Part shown: one piece after another, positions 22,850 to 29,808 of the stretch
Position numbering within the stretch: the first letter of the stretch is position 1
How the letters are laid out: each line of letters opens with the position of its first letter
NCBI GenBank assembly: GCA_014879845.1
Contig: JACSRI010000116.1
Span: 1-34,622, forward strand
Length of the DNA stretch: 34,622 bases
Direction of reading: 5' to 3'
DNA from: Opitutaceae bacterium
GTDB lineage: Bacteria > Verrucomicrobiota > Verrucomicrobiia > Opitutales > Opitutaceae
Made by a program: the position numbers and the translations under genes
The notes under the pieces: model-generated
What the model was told of the DNA's origin: nothing
Databases searched by the model: none
Seen by the model: the letters and a program-made list of their open reading frames with translations, nothing else

Positions 22850-22866
22850 AAGCTGAAAGCTGAAAG
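22839..22866. repeat. Four tandem copies of the heptamer CTGAAAG
   Basis: Units lie at 22839-22845, 22846-22852, 22853-22859 and 22860-22866 without a mismatch. The cytidylyltransferase stop (TGA, 22847-22849) is supplied by the second unit, so the last residues (PES) are encoded by the repeat. Because seven is not a multiple of three, unit gain or loss would shift the frame at the 3' end. Confidence 0.9.
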
Positions 22867-22868
22867 CT

Positions 22869-22892
22869 CCGCCGGCCACGTAGCGGTTTTTT
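22869..22892 (+). terminator. Weak candidate terminator at the end of the glycan locus
   Basis: CCGC (22869-22872) can pair with GCGG (22883-22886), and six T residues follow at 22887-22892. The stem is short, so termination would be inefficient. Nothing better exists in the 44 bases between the converging genes. Confidence 0.3.
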
Positions 22893-22893
22893 G

Positions 22894-23868
22894 CTACGAC
22901 GCGAGTTCGAGCTTCGTTCGCGCGGTCGACTTGCCGGCCTGCAGCGTGGCCGCGAGGTGATCGACGAAGCTTTCGAGCAGCGGGCTCGCGTCGGTCTCGC
23001 GCAGGGTGATGGCGTTCCAGGTGCGCTTGAACCCCCTGCGGCCCAGTCGCACGGCGACGAGCGTGCCGCGGTCGAGCTCGGGCTTGGCCGCCCACTCCGC
23101 GAGGAAGGAGATGCCGAGCCCCGCCTTGACCATCTCGATGATGCCCTCGGTCAGCCGCACGCTCGTGTAGCGGCGCGGCCAGATGCCGGCGGGCTTGAGA
23201 AACTCCACGCAGATGCCCGACTCCTCGGGCGTGGGCGCGTAGAGCAGGATGTGCTCATCAGCGAGGTGCACGGGCTCGACCGAGCGACGACGTGCGAGTG
23301 GATGGGTCGGAGCCACGACGAGGAAGATCTCGTCATGGAGAACCGGCCGTCTGCGCAGGCGCGGGTCGGAGATGTCCGACGCGGTGATGACCAGGTCGAC
23401 CTCGCGCGCCATGAGCGCGTCGATGGAGCGGTAGGTCGCCTCCGCGACCACGCGCACCTCGGCCTCGGGATGGCTGGCGCGAAAGGCATGCATCACGGCC
23501 GGCAGCCAGTGGTATCCAGTGTAGCAATGCGCGCAGAGCCGGATCGTGCCGCCTGATCCGGCGCGCAGCCGGGCGAGACGATCCTCGACGTCGTCGATCG
23601 CCGCGAGGGCGCGCGCGGCGAGTTCGAAGAGAATCTCGCCGGCCGTGGTCAGGCGCATGGCCTTGCGCTCACGGCGGAAGAGCGGGAGCCCGACGATGCC
23701 CTCGACCTGGCGCAGCTGGTGGCTGAGTGCGGAGGGCGTGAGATGCAGGCGCTGGCTGGCACCGGTGAGGCCGCGTTCCTCGGCGACGGCGCGGACGAGG
23801 CGGAGGTGGCGCAGCTCGAGCGTGGAGTACCGGTCGGTCGGAGCGGGGGTTGCTTGAGCCGTTTTCAT
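22894..23868 (-). CDS. LysR-family transcriptional regulator, MetR-like
   Basis: A 324-residue protein. Residues 17-80 are the winged helix-turn-helix: LELRHLRLVRAVAEERGLTGASQRLHLTPSALSH (written in E. coli MetR as a very similar LHQTQSALSHQ) and LFRRERKAMRLTTAGEIL. Residues 108-310 are the periplasmic-binding-like effector domain; CAHCYTGYHWLPAVMHAF and FLKPAGIWPRR match the MetR-type CHSCIQWL and FLQPAGVSP steps. MetR responds to homocysteine and activates methionine-synthesis genes; this protein may do so too, but no met gene is in the window. It is divergent from the lipoprotein gene, with 243 bases between. No clear TGAA-n5-TTCA MetR box was found there. The assignment to LysR is firm, to the MetR branch probable. 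Confidence 0.9.
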   Translation of the reverse strand: MKTAQATPAPTDRYSTLELRHLRLVRAVAEERGLTGASQRLHLTPSALSHQLRQVEGIVGLPLFRRERKAMRLTTAGEILFELAARALAAIDDVEDRLARLRAGSGGTIRLCAHCYTGYHWLPAVMHAFRASHPEAEVRVVAEATYRSIDALMAREVDLVITASDISDPRLRRRPVLHDEIFLVVAPTHPLARRRSVEPVHLADEHILLYAPTPEESGICVEFLKPAGIWPRRYTSVRLTEGIIEMVKAGLGISFLAEWAAKPELDRGTLVAVRLGRRGFKRTWNAITLRETDASPLLESFVDHLAATLQAGKSTARTKLELAS

Positions 23869-23972
23869 CGTGACGGCGCAGACGTTTAAATTCTCTCAGC
23901 CCGACGGCAATGGTAAGTTTCATCCGCCAACGCCGGCACCGGCGTCCTCCTCCCGGCAGGGGAGGGAGCCGG

Positions 23973-24035
23973 GCTGCATGCGGTCCCGCGGATCGGTTTC
24001 CTTCGGCTTGCTGGAACCGCGGGGCCGCATGCAGC
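23973..24035. repeat. 19-bp inverted repeat between divergent genes
   Basis: Bases 23973-23991 (GCTGCATGCGGTCCCGCGG) and 24017-24035 are reverse complements with one mismatch, around a 25-base loop. It lies 105 bases upstream of the LysR start and 77 bases before the lipoprotein start. Each arm contains the palindrome GCATGC. It may be a dispersed extragenic palindrome or a cruciform regulatory element; the location makes a simple terminator unlikely. Confidence 0.75.
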
Positions 24036-24111
24036 GCCGGACTCGCGTCCCTCACCCGGGTGCCCACGCACCTGCCCGTCCACGCAACCCTTCGCGCAGA
24101 CCAAACCGACC

Positions 24112-24891
24112 ATGAACACCACCTCCTCACTTCGTTCCTCCTCCGCCCTCTGTGTGGCGACTGTCGTCGTCGCCGGGTTCCTCTGTGGCTGCACGACCGG
24201 TGCCCGCTTCACGGTGCAGGCCGAGCGCCGCGACGGTGCGCCGGTCGCGGCACCGTCCTATCGGCTGAAGCCCGGGTCCGGACTCACCGCGTCGGGCGCG
24301 TCGCCGGCGTTGAGCGCCCAGGTGCAGCGCGATGTGCGCGCGGCGCTGGCGAGCCGCGGGCTGTATGCGGCGCCCGAGGGAGTCGTTCCGAACCTTGAGA
24401 TCACCGTCGACCTGGGACAGGGCCCGGCTCGGTCGAAGACGTTGAGGCACACGGCTCCGGTCTACGCCGAGGGCTCGCCACCGGTCTCGCGCAACGGCGA
24501 GTTGCGGCGCGACGGCGGCTCGGCCGCCTCGATGCCGCGCAAGATCGGTGAGCGTGAGATCGTGCAGGTCGTGACCGTGCATCCCAAATACCTGCGCCTC
24601 ACGGCGCACCCGTCCCGTTCCGGCGCCGGTCGACGCTCCGGCGAGTCCGCTGCGCTCTGGAGCGTCTCGGTGACGAACGAGGACGAGTCCTCCGATCTTG
24701 CGGGCTATGCGCGCCTCATGGTCGCGGCGGCGATGGACTGGATCGGCCGCACGACCGGTGCGCCGACCGAGGTCACGATGTCGCACCGCGATGAACGCGT
24801 GGTATTTCTCGCGCACGGCACCGGTCGGCCGTCGCAGGTCGCGGTCGATGCGGGCACGCCCTCGAGTGCCCGCTCGGGTATCGACGGCTGA
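24112..24891 (+). CDS. Predicted lipoprotein of unknown function
   Basis: A 259-residue protein with a lipoprotein signal: a hydrophobic stretch CVATVVVAGF then the lipobox LCG-C, making Cys27 the lipidated residue. Residues 65-85 (LSAQVQRDVRAALASRGLYAAPEGVVPN) and LEITVDLGQGP recall small outer-membrane lipoproteins of the DUF4136 sort, in which a predicted solute-binding fold follows the anchor, but the match is weak. A Gly/Ser/Arg-rich middle (PVSRNGELRRDGGSAASMP) looks disordered. SLWSV-like strands and a helix (RLMVAAAMDWIG) end the domain, with a loose tail. The gene is a single unit: a strong terminator follows 25 bases later. ATG at 24112 fixes the signal peptide. Confidence 0.8.
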   Translation: MNTTSSLRSSSALCVATVVVAGFLCGCTTGARFTVQAERRDGAPVAAPSYRLKPGSGLTASGASPALSAQVQRDVRAALASRGLYAAPEGVVPNLEITVDLGQGPARSKTLRHTAPVYAEGSPPVSRNGELRRDGGSAASMPRKIGEREIVQVVTVHPKYLRLTAHPSRSGAGRRSGESAALWSVSVTNEDESSDLAGYARLMVAAAMDWIGRTTGAPTEVTMSHRDERVVFLAHGTGRPSQVAVDAGTPSSARSGIDG

Positions 24892-24916
24892 CTCTCCGGA
24901 GACGGCGCGACTGCTG

Positions 24917-24955
24917 AACCCGTCGTGACGCTGCGGAGGCGTCGCGACGGGTTTT
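24917..24955 (+). terminator. Intrinsic terminator of the lipoprotein gene
   Basis: A 15-base stem, AACCCGTCGTGACGC (24917-24931) with 24939-24953, has one mismatch and a 7-base loop, and is followed by TTTT and then TTTGTTTT within 15 bases. It separates the lipoprotein from the next operon. Confidence 0.85.
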
Positions 24956-24981
24956 GACGTTTGTTTTACGCTGTTCGCGGC

Positions 24982-25019
24982 CCGGGTGTTTTACCCGGTT
25001 CGGTCGACGCCGAAGGAGG
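24982..25019 (+). promoter_or_regulatory. Two small hairpins and a strong Shine-Dalgarno ahead of the three-gene operon
   Basis: CCGGGT-GTTTT-ACCCGG (24982-24998) and TTCGG-TCGACG-CCGAA (24999-25014) are consecutive perfect hairpins. They end exactly where GGAGG (25015-25019) begins, seven bases before the ATG at 25027. This is the best Shine-Dalgarno in the window, and it decides the start over a TTG at 24961. Confidence 0.55.
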
Positions 25020-25026
25020 GGGAGTG

Positions 25027-25818
25027 ATGACTTTTCCAAGGAGGGAAAAGGTGGTCCGTCGCCATACACGGAAGGATCCGGGGCAAACGCTGTGCCGTGC
25101 CGGACTGCCTGCGCTCATCTTCATCTCTCTCCTTGTCGTGATTCTTTCCCCACAGTCTCACGCGGCCCCCAAGCAGGGACCGGCGTCGAAGTCCGTGCCC
25201 GCGCAGAGTGCCCAGGCCGCGACCTCGACCAAGAGCGTGGACGCCACCGAGCCCGCGTCGGGCCCGATCCATTTCAACCTCAACTTCCTGCCGTGGCGCA
25301 AGGAATCCGCCGCGCGTCAGTCCGTCGAGTCGGCTGTGGCCAAGTCCAAGCCGCCACCGCCGCCCGAGCCGAACGCGCGTGGATCGTCGTATCTCGCTTC
25401 CGGCGGATCGATCCCGTTGCGTTTCTCGTCGCCGCGCACCTGGCCCGAGCGGATGTCGCCGACCGACGAGGCCGCGCTCTCGATCGCCCTCGCGCCCGAC
25501 CCCGATCTCGCCATCCGGCGCGACGAACTGCTGGCCCAGCACGACGCGGGTGTGCCGGTCGTGCCGTCTGTGGTGGCTCCCGAGTCCGCGGCGGTCACGA
25601 CGACCGCCGCCTCGGCTGACGCGCAGCAATATCGCGAGCCGCAAATCATTCATCGCCCGCTTCTCTATGGTATGGGCGAGGCGATCCTGACCACCGACCT
25701 CGTCTTGCGCTCGCTGGATCAGACCTCGACCGACCGCGGTTCCGTGCCCGGTCAGTTCCGCCCGGCCGTGCCGCAGCAGCGATCGACGGATTCCGTGCCG
25801 GTGGCGACCGCGCCATGA
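25027..25818 (+). CDS. Exported or membrane-anchored Ala/Pro-rich protein of unknown function
   Basis: A 263-residue protein. A basic N terminus (REKVVRRHTRKDPGQ) leads into a hydrophobic helix (LPALIFISLLVVILS) and a possible cleavage site QSHAA, so it is secreted or anchored in the inner membrane facing the periplasm. The next 150 residues are low-complexity (Ala, Pro, Ser, Lys), with islands GPIHFNLNFLPWRKES and SGGSIPLRFSSPRTWPERMSP that look conserved in style. A later segment, QQYREPQIIHRPLLYGMGEAILTTDLVLRSL, may be a short folded helix. I recognise no family. It is the first gene of an ATGA-coupled operon with a TPR protein and a small helical protein, so a role in a shared envelope or appendage complex is possible but not shown. 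Confidence 0.75.
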   Translation: MTFPRREKVVRRHTRKDPGQTLCRAGLPALIFISLLVVILSPQSHAAPKQGPASKSVPAQSAQAATSTKSVDATEPASGPIHFNLNFLPWRKESAARQSVESAVAKSKPPPPPEPNARGSSYLASGGSIPLRFSSPRTWPERMSPTDEAALSIALAPDPDLAIRRDELLAQHDAGVPVVPSVVAPESAAVTTTAASADAQQYREPQIIHRPLLYGMGEAILTTDLVLRSLDQTSTDRGSVPGQFRPAVPQQRSTDSVPVATAP

Positions 25819-27443
25819 TCCTGCTCCACCTCTTCTACTCGGCGGTGCCGCGCGTGTTCGACACACCGCGTATACGACTCATGGCCCGCGCGGCCTGCGT
25901 CGCGCTCTTCGCCATCGTCCTGGCCGGCGCGGTCTCCCGCGGCGAGGACGGTGCGCCCACCGTCGAACCGGTGTCGACGGACACTCCGGCTGAGGCGCAC
26001 GCAGGCCGTGGCAATGTCTCGATCGTCCATGTCCAGGATGCTCCCGCGGTCGAAGCGCCCTCCACGCCGACTCCGACGACGGACAAAGTGACTGAGGCAA
26101 TCGACACCGAAGCTGGCGCGACCGCGGATCAACCCCTAGCGGAGCCGGAGGAGCCCGTCGCCCATGCGGAAGCCGGCGCGCCTGTCGCCTCCACCGACGA
26201 GGTGCCTGCCGAGCCTGTGCCGACGCCGGTTCAGGCGGCGCCCGCCCACGCGGCAGCCCTGGCTCCCACGCCCGATGCGCACGCGTCACACGACGCGGCG
26301 CCCGCGCACCTCCCGATCGAGGCGAGCCACGGTGCGGTGGCCGCCACCGCGGGCCACGCCCGATCGGACGCGGTCGACGACGCGGCCGAGTCGGCCCGGC
26401 GTTTCTGGCAGGCCGGTGACTACGCCGCCGCGGAAAAGGCCTTCACCCGTGCTCTCACGGCCAACGTTCCGGTCGAGAGCAAGCGCGGTCTCGTGCTCGA
26501 GATGGCCGGCCTCTACCGCGGTGCCGACCAACTCACCAAGGCAGCCGCCGTGCTCGAGAAGTACATCAAGACCTACCCAAGTGACCGCGAGGTGCCGCAG
26601 GTGCTCCTCGAACTCGGCGCGATCTATCGCGATCTCGGGGTCTATTCCATGGCCACGGCGCGGTTCTTCCAGGTGCTCAACAGCACGCTGCGCGTGAGCG
26701 ACGAGGACATCCCGCAGTATCGCCGGCTCGCCATGAAGGCGCGTCTCGAGATTGCGGAGACATATGCCGTCCAGGGCAATCTCGCCGAGGCGGAGAAATA
26801 TTACTCGCGCCTGCAGCTGCTCGAACTCGAGCCGGCCGATCGGGAGCGCGTGCTCCTGCGCGCCGCGCAGATGCAATTCACGCTCAAGCAGTGGCTTGCC
26901 GCCGAGAAGGCGCTGGCCGCCTTCGTCGCGGGCAGTCCGGAGAGTCCGCACCTGGCCGAGGTGCGCTACATGCGGGCCAAGGCGCTCGAGGAGCTGGGCC
27001 GCAAGCAGGAAGCCGTCGACGAGGTCGTCGCCCTGCTGCAGATGCCGGTCTCCGGCGACGCCGAGGTCGCGCGCAGCACTTCCTACTGGAAGCGCCGGTG
27101 CGCGAACGAACTCGCCAACACCTTCTACGAGCGCGGCGATTTTCTCGGCGCTCTCGCCATCTACCAGGCGCTCGCCCGCGCGAGCATGGATCCGACCTGG
27201 CGCTGGCCTGCGATCTATCAGATCGGGCTGTGTTTCGAGCGCATGGAGATGCCGCAGCGGGCGGCCGAGGCGTATGATGCGATCCTCGCGCCCGAGACGG
27301 CGCCGGCGCCTGGCGCGAGGCTGCCGGAGTCGCTCGTCTCGCTGCAGGACATGGCGCGCTGGCGCCGGTCGCATCTGGTTTGGATTGAGGACGCGGGCAA
27401 ACAGCTGCAGTCATTGACGGCGGAAAACTCCGCCGGTTCATGA
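25815..27443 (+). CDS. Exported TPR-repeat protein with a long Ala/Pro/His-rich linker
   Basis: A 542-residue protein. Residues 23-45 (MARAACVALFAIVLAGAVSRG) are a signal peptide or anchor; a start at 25881 (Met23) would give a more usual signal. Residues 45-190 are disordered, rich in Ala, Pro, Glu, Thr and His. Residues 190-520 are tandem TPR helices: ARRFWQAGDYAAAEKAFTRAL, AAAVLEKYIKTYPSDREVPQVLLELGAIYRDLG in two parts, EIAETYAVQGNLAEAEKYYSRL, ALEELGRKQEAVDEVVALL, ELANTFYERGDFLGALAIYQAL and QIGLCFERMEMPQRAAEAYDAIL. It probably serves as a periplasmic scaffold. It overlaps the upstream gene and the downstream gene by ATGA each, so the three products are likely made in step. Function is unknown. 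Confidence 0.85.
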   Translation: MILLHLFYSAVPRVFDTPRIRLMARAACVALFAIVLAGAVSRGEDGAPTVEPVSTDTPAEAHAGRGNVSIVHVQDAPAVEAPSTPTPTTDKVTEAIDTEAGATADQPLAEPEEPVAHAEAGAPVASTDEVPAEPVPTPVQAAPAHAAALAPTPDAHASHDAAPAHLPIEASHGAVAATAGHARSDAVDDAAESARRFWQAGDYAAAEKAFTRALTANVPVESKRGLVLEMAGLYRGADQLTKAAAVLEKYIKTYPSDREVPQVLLELGAIYRDLGVYSMATARFFQVLNSTLRVSDEDIPQYRRLAMKARLEIAETYAVQGNLAEAEKYYSRLQLLELEPADRERVLLRAAQMQFTLKQWLAAEKALAAFVAGSPESPHLAEVRYMRAKALEELGRKQEAVDEVVALLQMPVSGDAEVARSTSYWKRRCANELANTFYERGDFLGALAIYQALARASMDPTWRWPAIYQIGLCFERMEMPQRAAEAYDAILAPETAPAPGARLPESLVSLQDMARWRRSHLVWIEDAGKQLQSLTAENSAGS

Positions 27444-27850
27444 CGCCCGACCCATCCCCCGCCGACATCCTCCGCGCCCACGTGGCGATCTGCAGCGAGC
27501 TGCACACGCTCTTTCTCGAGGAGAACCGCGTGCTGCGCTCCACCGGCGCGCCGCCGTCCGAGGAGCTGCTCGCGCGCAAGCGGGAGTTTCTCCCGCGCCT
27601 CGACGCCTCGCTCGAGCAGCTCCGGCGCGTCAACGAGAACGCCTCGCGCTTCACGCCGGAGGAGCAGGCGCTCGTGCAGGAGGGCCGCAAGAAGCTCATG
27701 CAGCTGCTCATGCTCGACCGGGAAAACGAGCGGCTCCTGCTGCGCGCCTCGCTCCCGCCGCAGATCAAGACGGCCTACGCGCCGGTCATCCCCGGGAAGA
27801 TCGCCAAGGCCTACGGCAAATACGCGCCACGCGACGGCACGACGGCGTGA
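27440..27850 (+). CDS. Small helical protein, possibly FlgN/FliT-like
   Basis: A 136-residue protein, almost all helix. The layout is a long amphipathic helix (ILRAHVAICSELHTLFLEENRVLR), a linker (TGAPPSE), a second helix with ELLARKREFLPRLDASLEQLRRV, and a third (LVQEGRKKLMQLLMLDRENERLLLRA). This order, with a helix followed by ...ARKREFLPRL, resembles flagellar export chaperones of the FlgN/FliT group, and the tail (PVIPGKIAKAYGKYA) is basic. The resemblance is of shape rather than of clear motifs. It is the last gene of the three-gene operon, starts inside the TPR stop (ATGA), and ends 57 bases before the convergent kinase-like gene. Confidence 0.75.
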   Translation: MTPDPSPADILRAHVAICSELHTLFLEENRVLRSTGAPPSEELLARKREFLPRLDASLEQLRRVNENASRFTPEEQALVQEGRKKLMQLLMLDRENERLLLRASLPPQIKTAYAPVIPGKIAKAYGKYAPRDGTTA

Positions 27851-27907
27851 GCGGGCCGGGCGCCCGGCACAGGTGCCGCAAGGCAGGCTGGCGCACTGCG
27901 CCGCCGC

Positions 27908-28978
27908 TCACTCGTCAGGCGCGCGCGGCAGCGTGAGCGCGAAGGTGATCGTGCGCGAATCGTCGCGACGCACCTCGAGCGTGCCGCCGGATTCCGTGGC
28001 GAACTTGCGCGCCACGAACAGGCCGGCGCCGGACTCGTAGGCCGTGGTCGTGCGCCGTGTATCCAGGAGGAAAAGACCATCGATGCGGGCGCCGAGGAAC
28101 CCGTCGCCCGTGCCCGACACCTCGATGAGCGGTCCGGCCCCGGGCGCGGCCGCGCGCGCTCGGATGCGCAGCTTGCCGCCGTCGGCGCGCAGGTGCGTGC
28201 GCAGGAAGTTGGCGATGTTGAGCACGATCTGCTCGAGCGCGTGCCGGTCGGCCACGGTCCAGGGCGTGTCCTCCGCGAGTGAGAACTCCACCGGCAGGTT
28301 GCCCGGGAGAAAGGCATCGAGCAGGGAGTCGAGCTCCTGCAGGATCATCGCCACCGGCTGCGGCTCCACCACGCCCGTGCCCTTGCGGCTGAAACCCGAG
28401 AAGCGCCGCACCAGCAGCTTCGCGCGATCGATGCTGCCGCCGATGCGCTTGGCAAAGCCCTGCAACGGGCTGTCCTCGGGAAGGCGCAGGCTGATCAGCT
28501 CGGCGAGGCCGAGGATCGCGGCGAGCACGTTGTTGAAGTCGTGGGCCAGGCCGCCCGACATCGCGGCGGACACCTCGAAGCACTGGTTCGCCGCGATGTA
28601 GTCCTCGAGCTGGCGCTCGCGCGTGCAGTCGCGCGCGCACACGAGGTACCGTCCTTCGCCGGCCACGGGACGGGAGAGCCACTCCACCGGGATGGCCCGG
28701 CCGTCGGCGGCGGCGAGTACGCCGGGCAGGCCCGGGCAACCCGCGGGCGCGAGCAGCGCCTGGGCGACCTCGGCGGGCACGAGGGCCGCGAGCGGACGCT
28801 GGGCCGCCGTATCCGCCGTCCACCCACAGAGGGTGATCAGAGTGGCGTTGGCGGCCAGGATGGTGCCGTCGGCGCTGGCGAGAAGGGCCGGAAAGGGAAT
28901 CGCGTCGAGCATGCTCGGGGCGGGGGCCGTGGGCGTCGGCTTCCGGCTGGGTCGGGGTGTCGCGGTGGACGTTTTCAT
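27908..28978 (-). CDS. PAS histidine-kinase-like protein with degenerate ATP-binding domain
   Basis: A 356-residue soluble protein. Residues 22-120 are a PAS domain (IPFPALLASADGTILAANA, LITLCGWTADT, RPLAALVP). Residues 137-200 are a HisKA dimerisation domain with phospho-acceptor His146 in GGLAHDFNNVLAAILGLAEL, the form seen in hybrid NtrB-like kinases. Residues 240-352 are an HATPase domain: the N box LEQIVLNIANFL keeps Asn, but the G1 box DTGxG reads GTGDG (the Asp that contacts adenine is Gly289), the F box is unrecognisable and the G2 box is GAGLFVARKFA. Kinase activity is doubtful. ATG at 28978 gives the first residues before the PAS domain; the frame upstream is proline/arginine-rich and crosses a terminator. 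The single-domain receiver at 29182 is its likely partner. Confidence 0.85.
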   Translation of the reverse strand: MKTSTATPRPSRKPTPTAPAPSMLDAIPFPALLASADGTILAANATLITLCGWTADTAAQRPLAALVPAEVAQALLAPAGCPGLPGVLAAADGRAIPVEWLSRPVAGEGRYLVCARDCTRERQLEDYIAANQCFEVSAAMSGGLAHDFNNVLAAILGLAELISLRLPEDSPLQGFAKRIGGSIDRAKLLVRRFSGFSRKGTGVVEPQPVAMILQELDSLLDAFLPGNLPVEFSLAEDTPWTVADRHALEQIVLNIANFLRTHLRADGGKLRIRARAAAPGAGPLIEVSGTGDGFLGARIDGLFLLDTRRTTTAYESGAGLFVARKFATESGGTLEVRRDDSRTITFALTLPRAPDE

Positions 28979-29112
28979 CGGGAGCCGGCGATACAGCGAT
29001 TCGTGTAATCGCAAATCGACTGTGGCGTCGATGAGTTTAAACGGAATGTCAAAAACCTGCCGTGCCACCCGGCCCGGAGGATTCGCGGGGCGGGTGTGCG
29101 GCCCGTGGTGCC

Positions 29113-29154
29113 GAAAAACACACGCGGCGATCACCCCAGGGTGATCGCCGCGTG
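29113..29154 (-). terminator. Intrinsic terminator of the single-domain response regulator
   Basis: Bases 29121-29135 and 29140-29154 form a perfect 15-bp stem with a 4-base loop. On the minus strand it is followed by GTGTTTTT (the A-tract 29114-29118 on plus). It is 27 bases past the stop of the gene at 29182, so the kinase-like gene is transcribed separately. Confidence 0.9.
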
Positions 29155-29181
29155 GATGGGCGGTCTGCTTCTCGGCGCGGA

Positions 29182-29562
29182 TCAGTGCGCGGCCGCGGGT
29201 TGCGTCTTGGCGCCGACGCCCTTTTCCACGAGCGCGACGAGATCTTTCACGCTGAAGGGCTTGGACAGGCACGCGACCAGGTTGGGGAAGCGCATCGTGT
29301 CCTTCTCGAACTGGTAGCCGGAGATCAGGATGAACTTCGTCTTGATGTTCGACCAGTCGGCGAGGAACTCCAGGACCTTCTCGCCCGAGAGGCGCGGCAT
29401 CTTCCAGTCGATGATCACGAAGTCGAAGCCGTGGTTGGGGTCGGAGAGCACGCTGATCGCGTTGTGCCCGTCGCAGAGGAGCGAGACCTCGTGCTTGTCA
29501 CCGAACACGGTGAGCAGGAGGAAACGGATCGCGGGATCGTCGTCGACAACGAGAATTTTCAT
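29182..29562 (-). CDS. Single-domain response regulator (CheY-like)
   Basis: A 126-residue receiver domain with no output domain. MKILVVDDDPAIRFLLL gives the acidic pocket (Asp8, Asp9), FVIIDWKMPRLSG contains the phospho-acceptor Asp, FILISGYQ the conserved Ser/Thr, and CLSKPFSVKDL the conserved Lys. All active-site residues are present, so phosphorylation is expected. A short Ala/Lys tail (VGAKTQPAAAH) ends it. ATG at 29562 is chosen because the first strand follows immediately. It has its own terminator and lies between the kinase-like gene and a receiver-HD-GYP gene on the same strand. Its target is not apparent; the 246 bases upstream carry no clear promoter. Confidence 0.93.
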   Translation of the reverse strand: MKILVVDDDPAIRFLLLTVFGDKHEVSLLCDGHNAISVLSDPNHGFDFVIIDWKMPRLSGEKVLEFLADWSNIKTKFILISGYQFEKDTMRFPNLVACLSKPFSVKDLVALVEKGVGAKTQPAAAH

Positions 29563-29767
29563 GAGCGGTAAAGGGTCTGCTGGCACCACCGCCCCAGGTG
29601 TGTTCTCGGGCGGTCCTTGCCGGGTTTCTCCATCGGACTCGAGAGGATCAACTTTCGCCCCCGGGGTGATTTTGAGCGAATTTGTTACGCTGCAACGAAC
29701 CGCGCTTCGGCGCGCGTGCAACCCGCCGTGGCGCGAAGTTCACGCAAATGGGGGATCGCCCGACGGC

Positions 29768-29801
29768 GCGCGCGTGGGCTCCCTGAGGGAGCCGTGCGCG
29801 C
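29768..29801 (-). terminator. Strong hairpin after the receiver-HD-GYP gene
   Basis: A nearly perfect 15/16-base stem (29768-29783 with 29787-29801, one bulge and one mismatch) with a 3-base loop lies eight bases past the stop on the minus strand. No U-tract follows, so it may protect the 3' end or weakly stop transcription. Confidence 0.45.
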
Positions 29802-29808
29802 ACATCGC

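Noticed and set aside
22844-22868. Possible CRISPR-like or phase-variable array in the CTGAAAG repeat
   Set aside because: There are no spacers, and the repeat sits at the very end of the gene, so it is a plain microsatellite.
23869-24111. MetR box (TGAA-n5-TTCA) for the LysR regulator
   Set aside because: No adequate match; only the 19-bp inverted repeat stands out.
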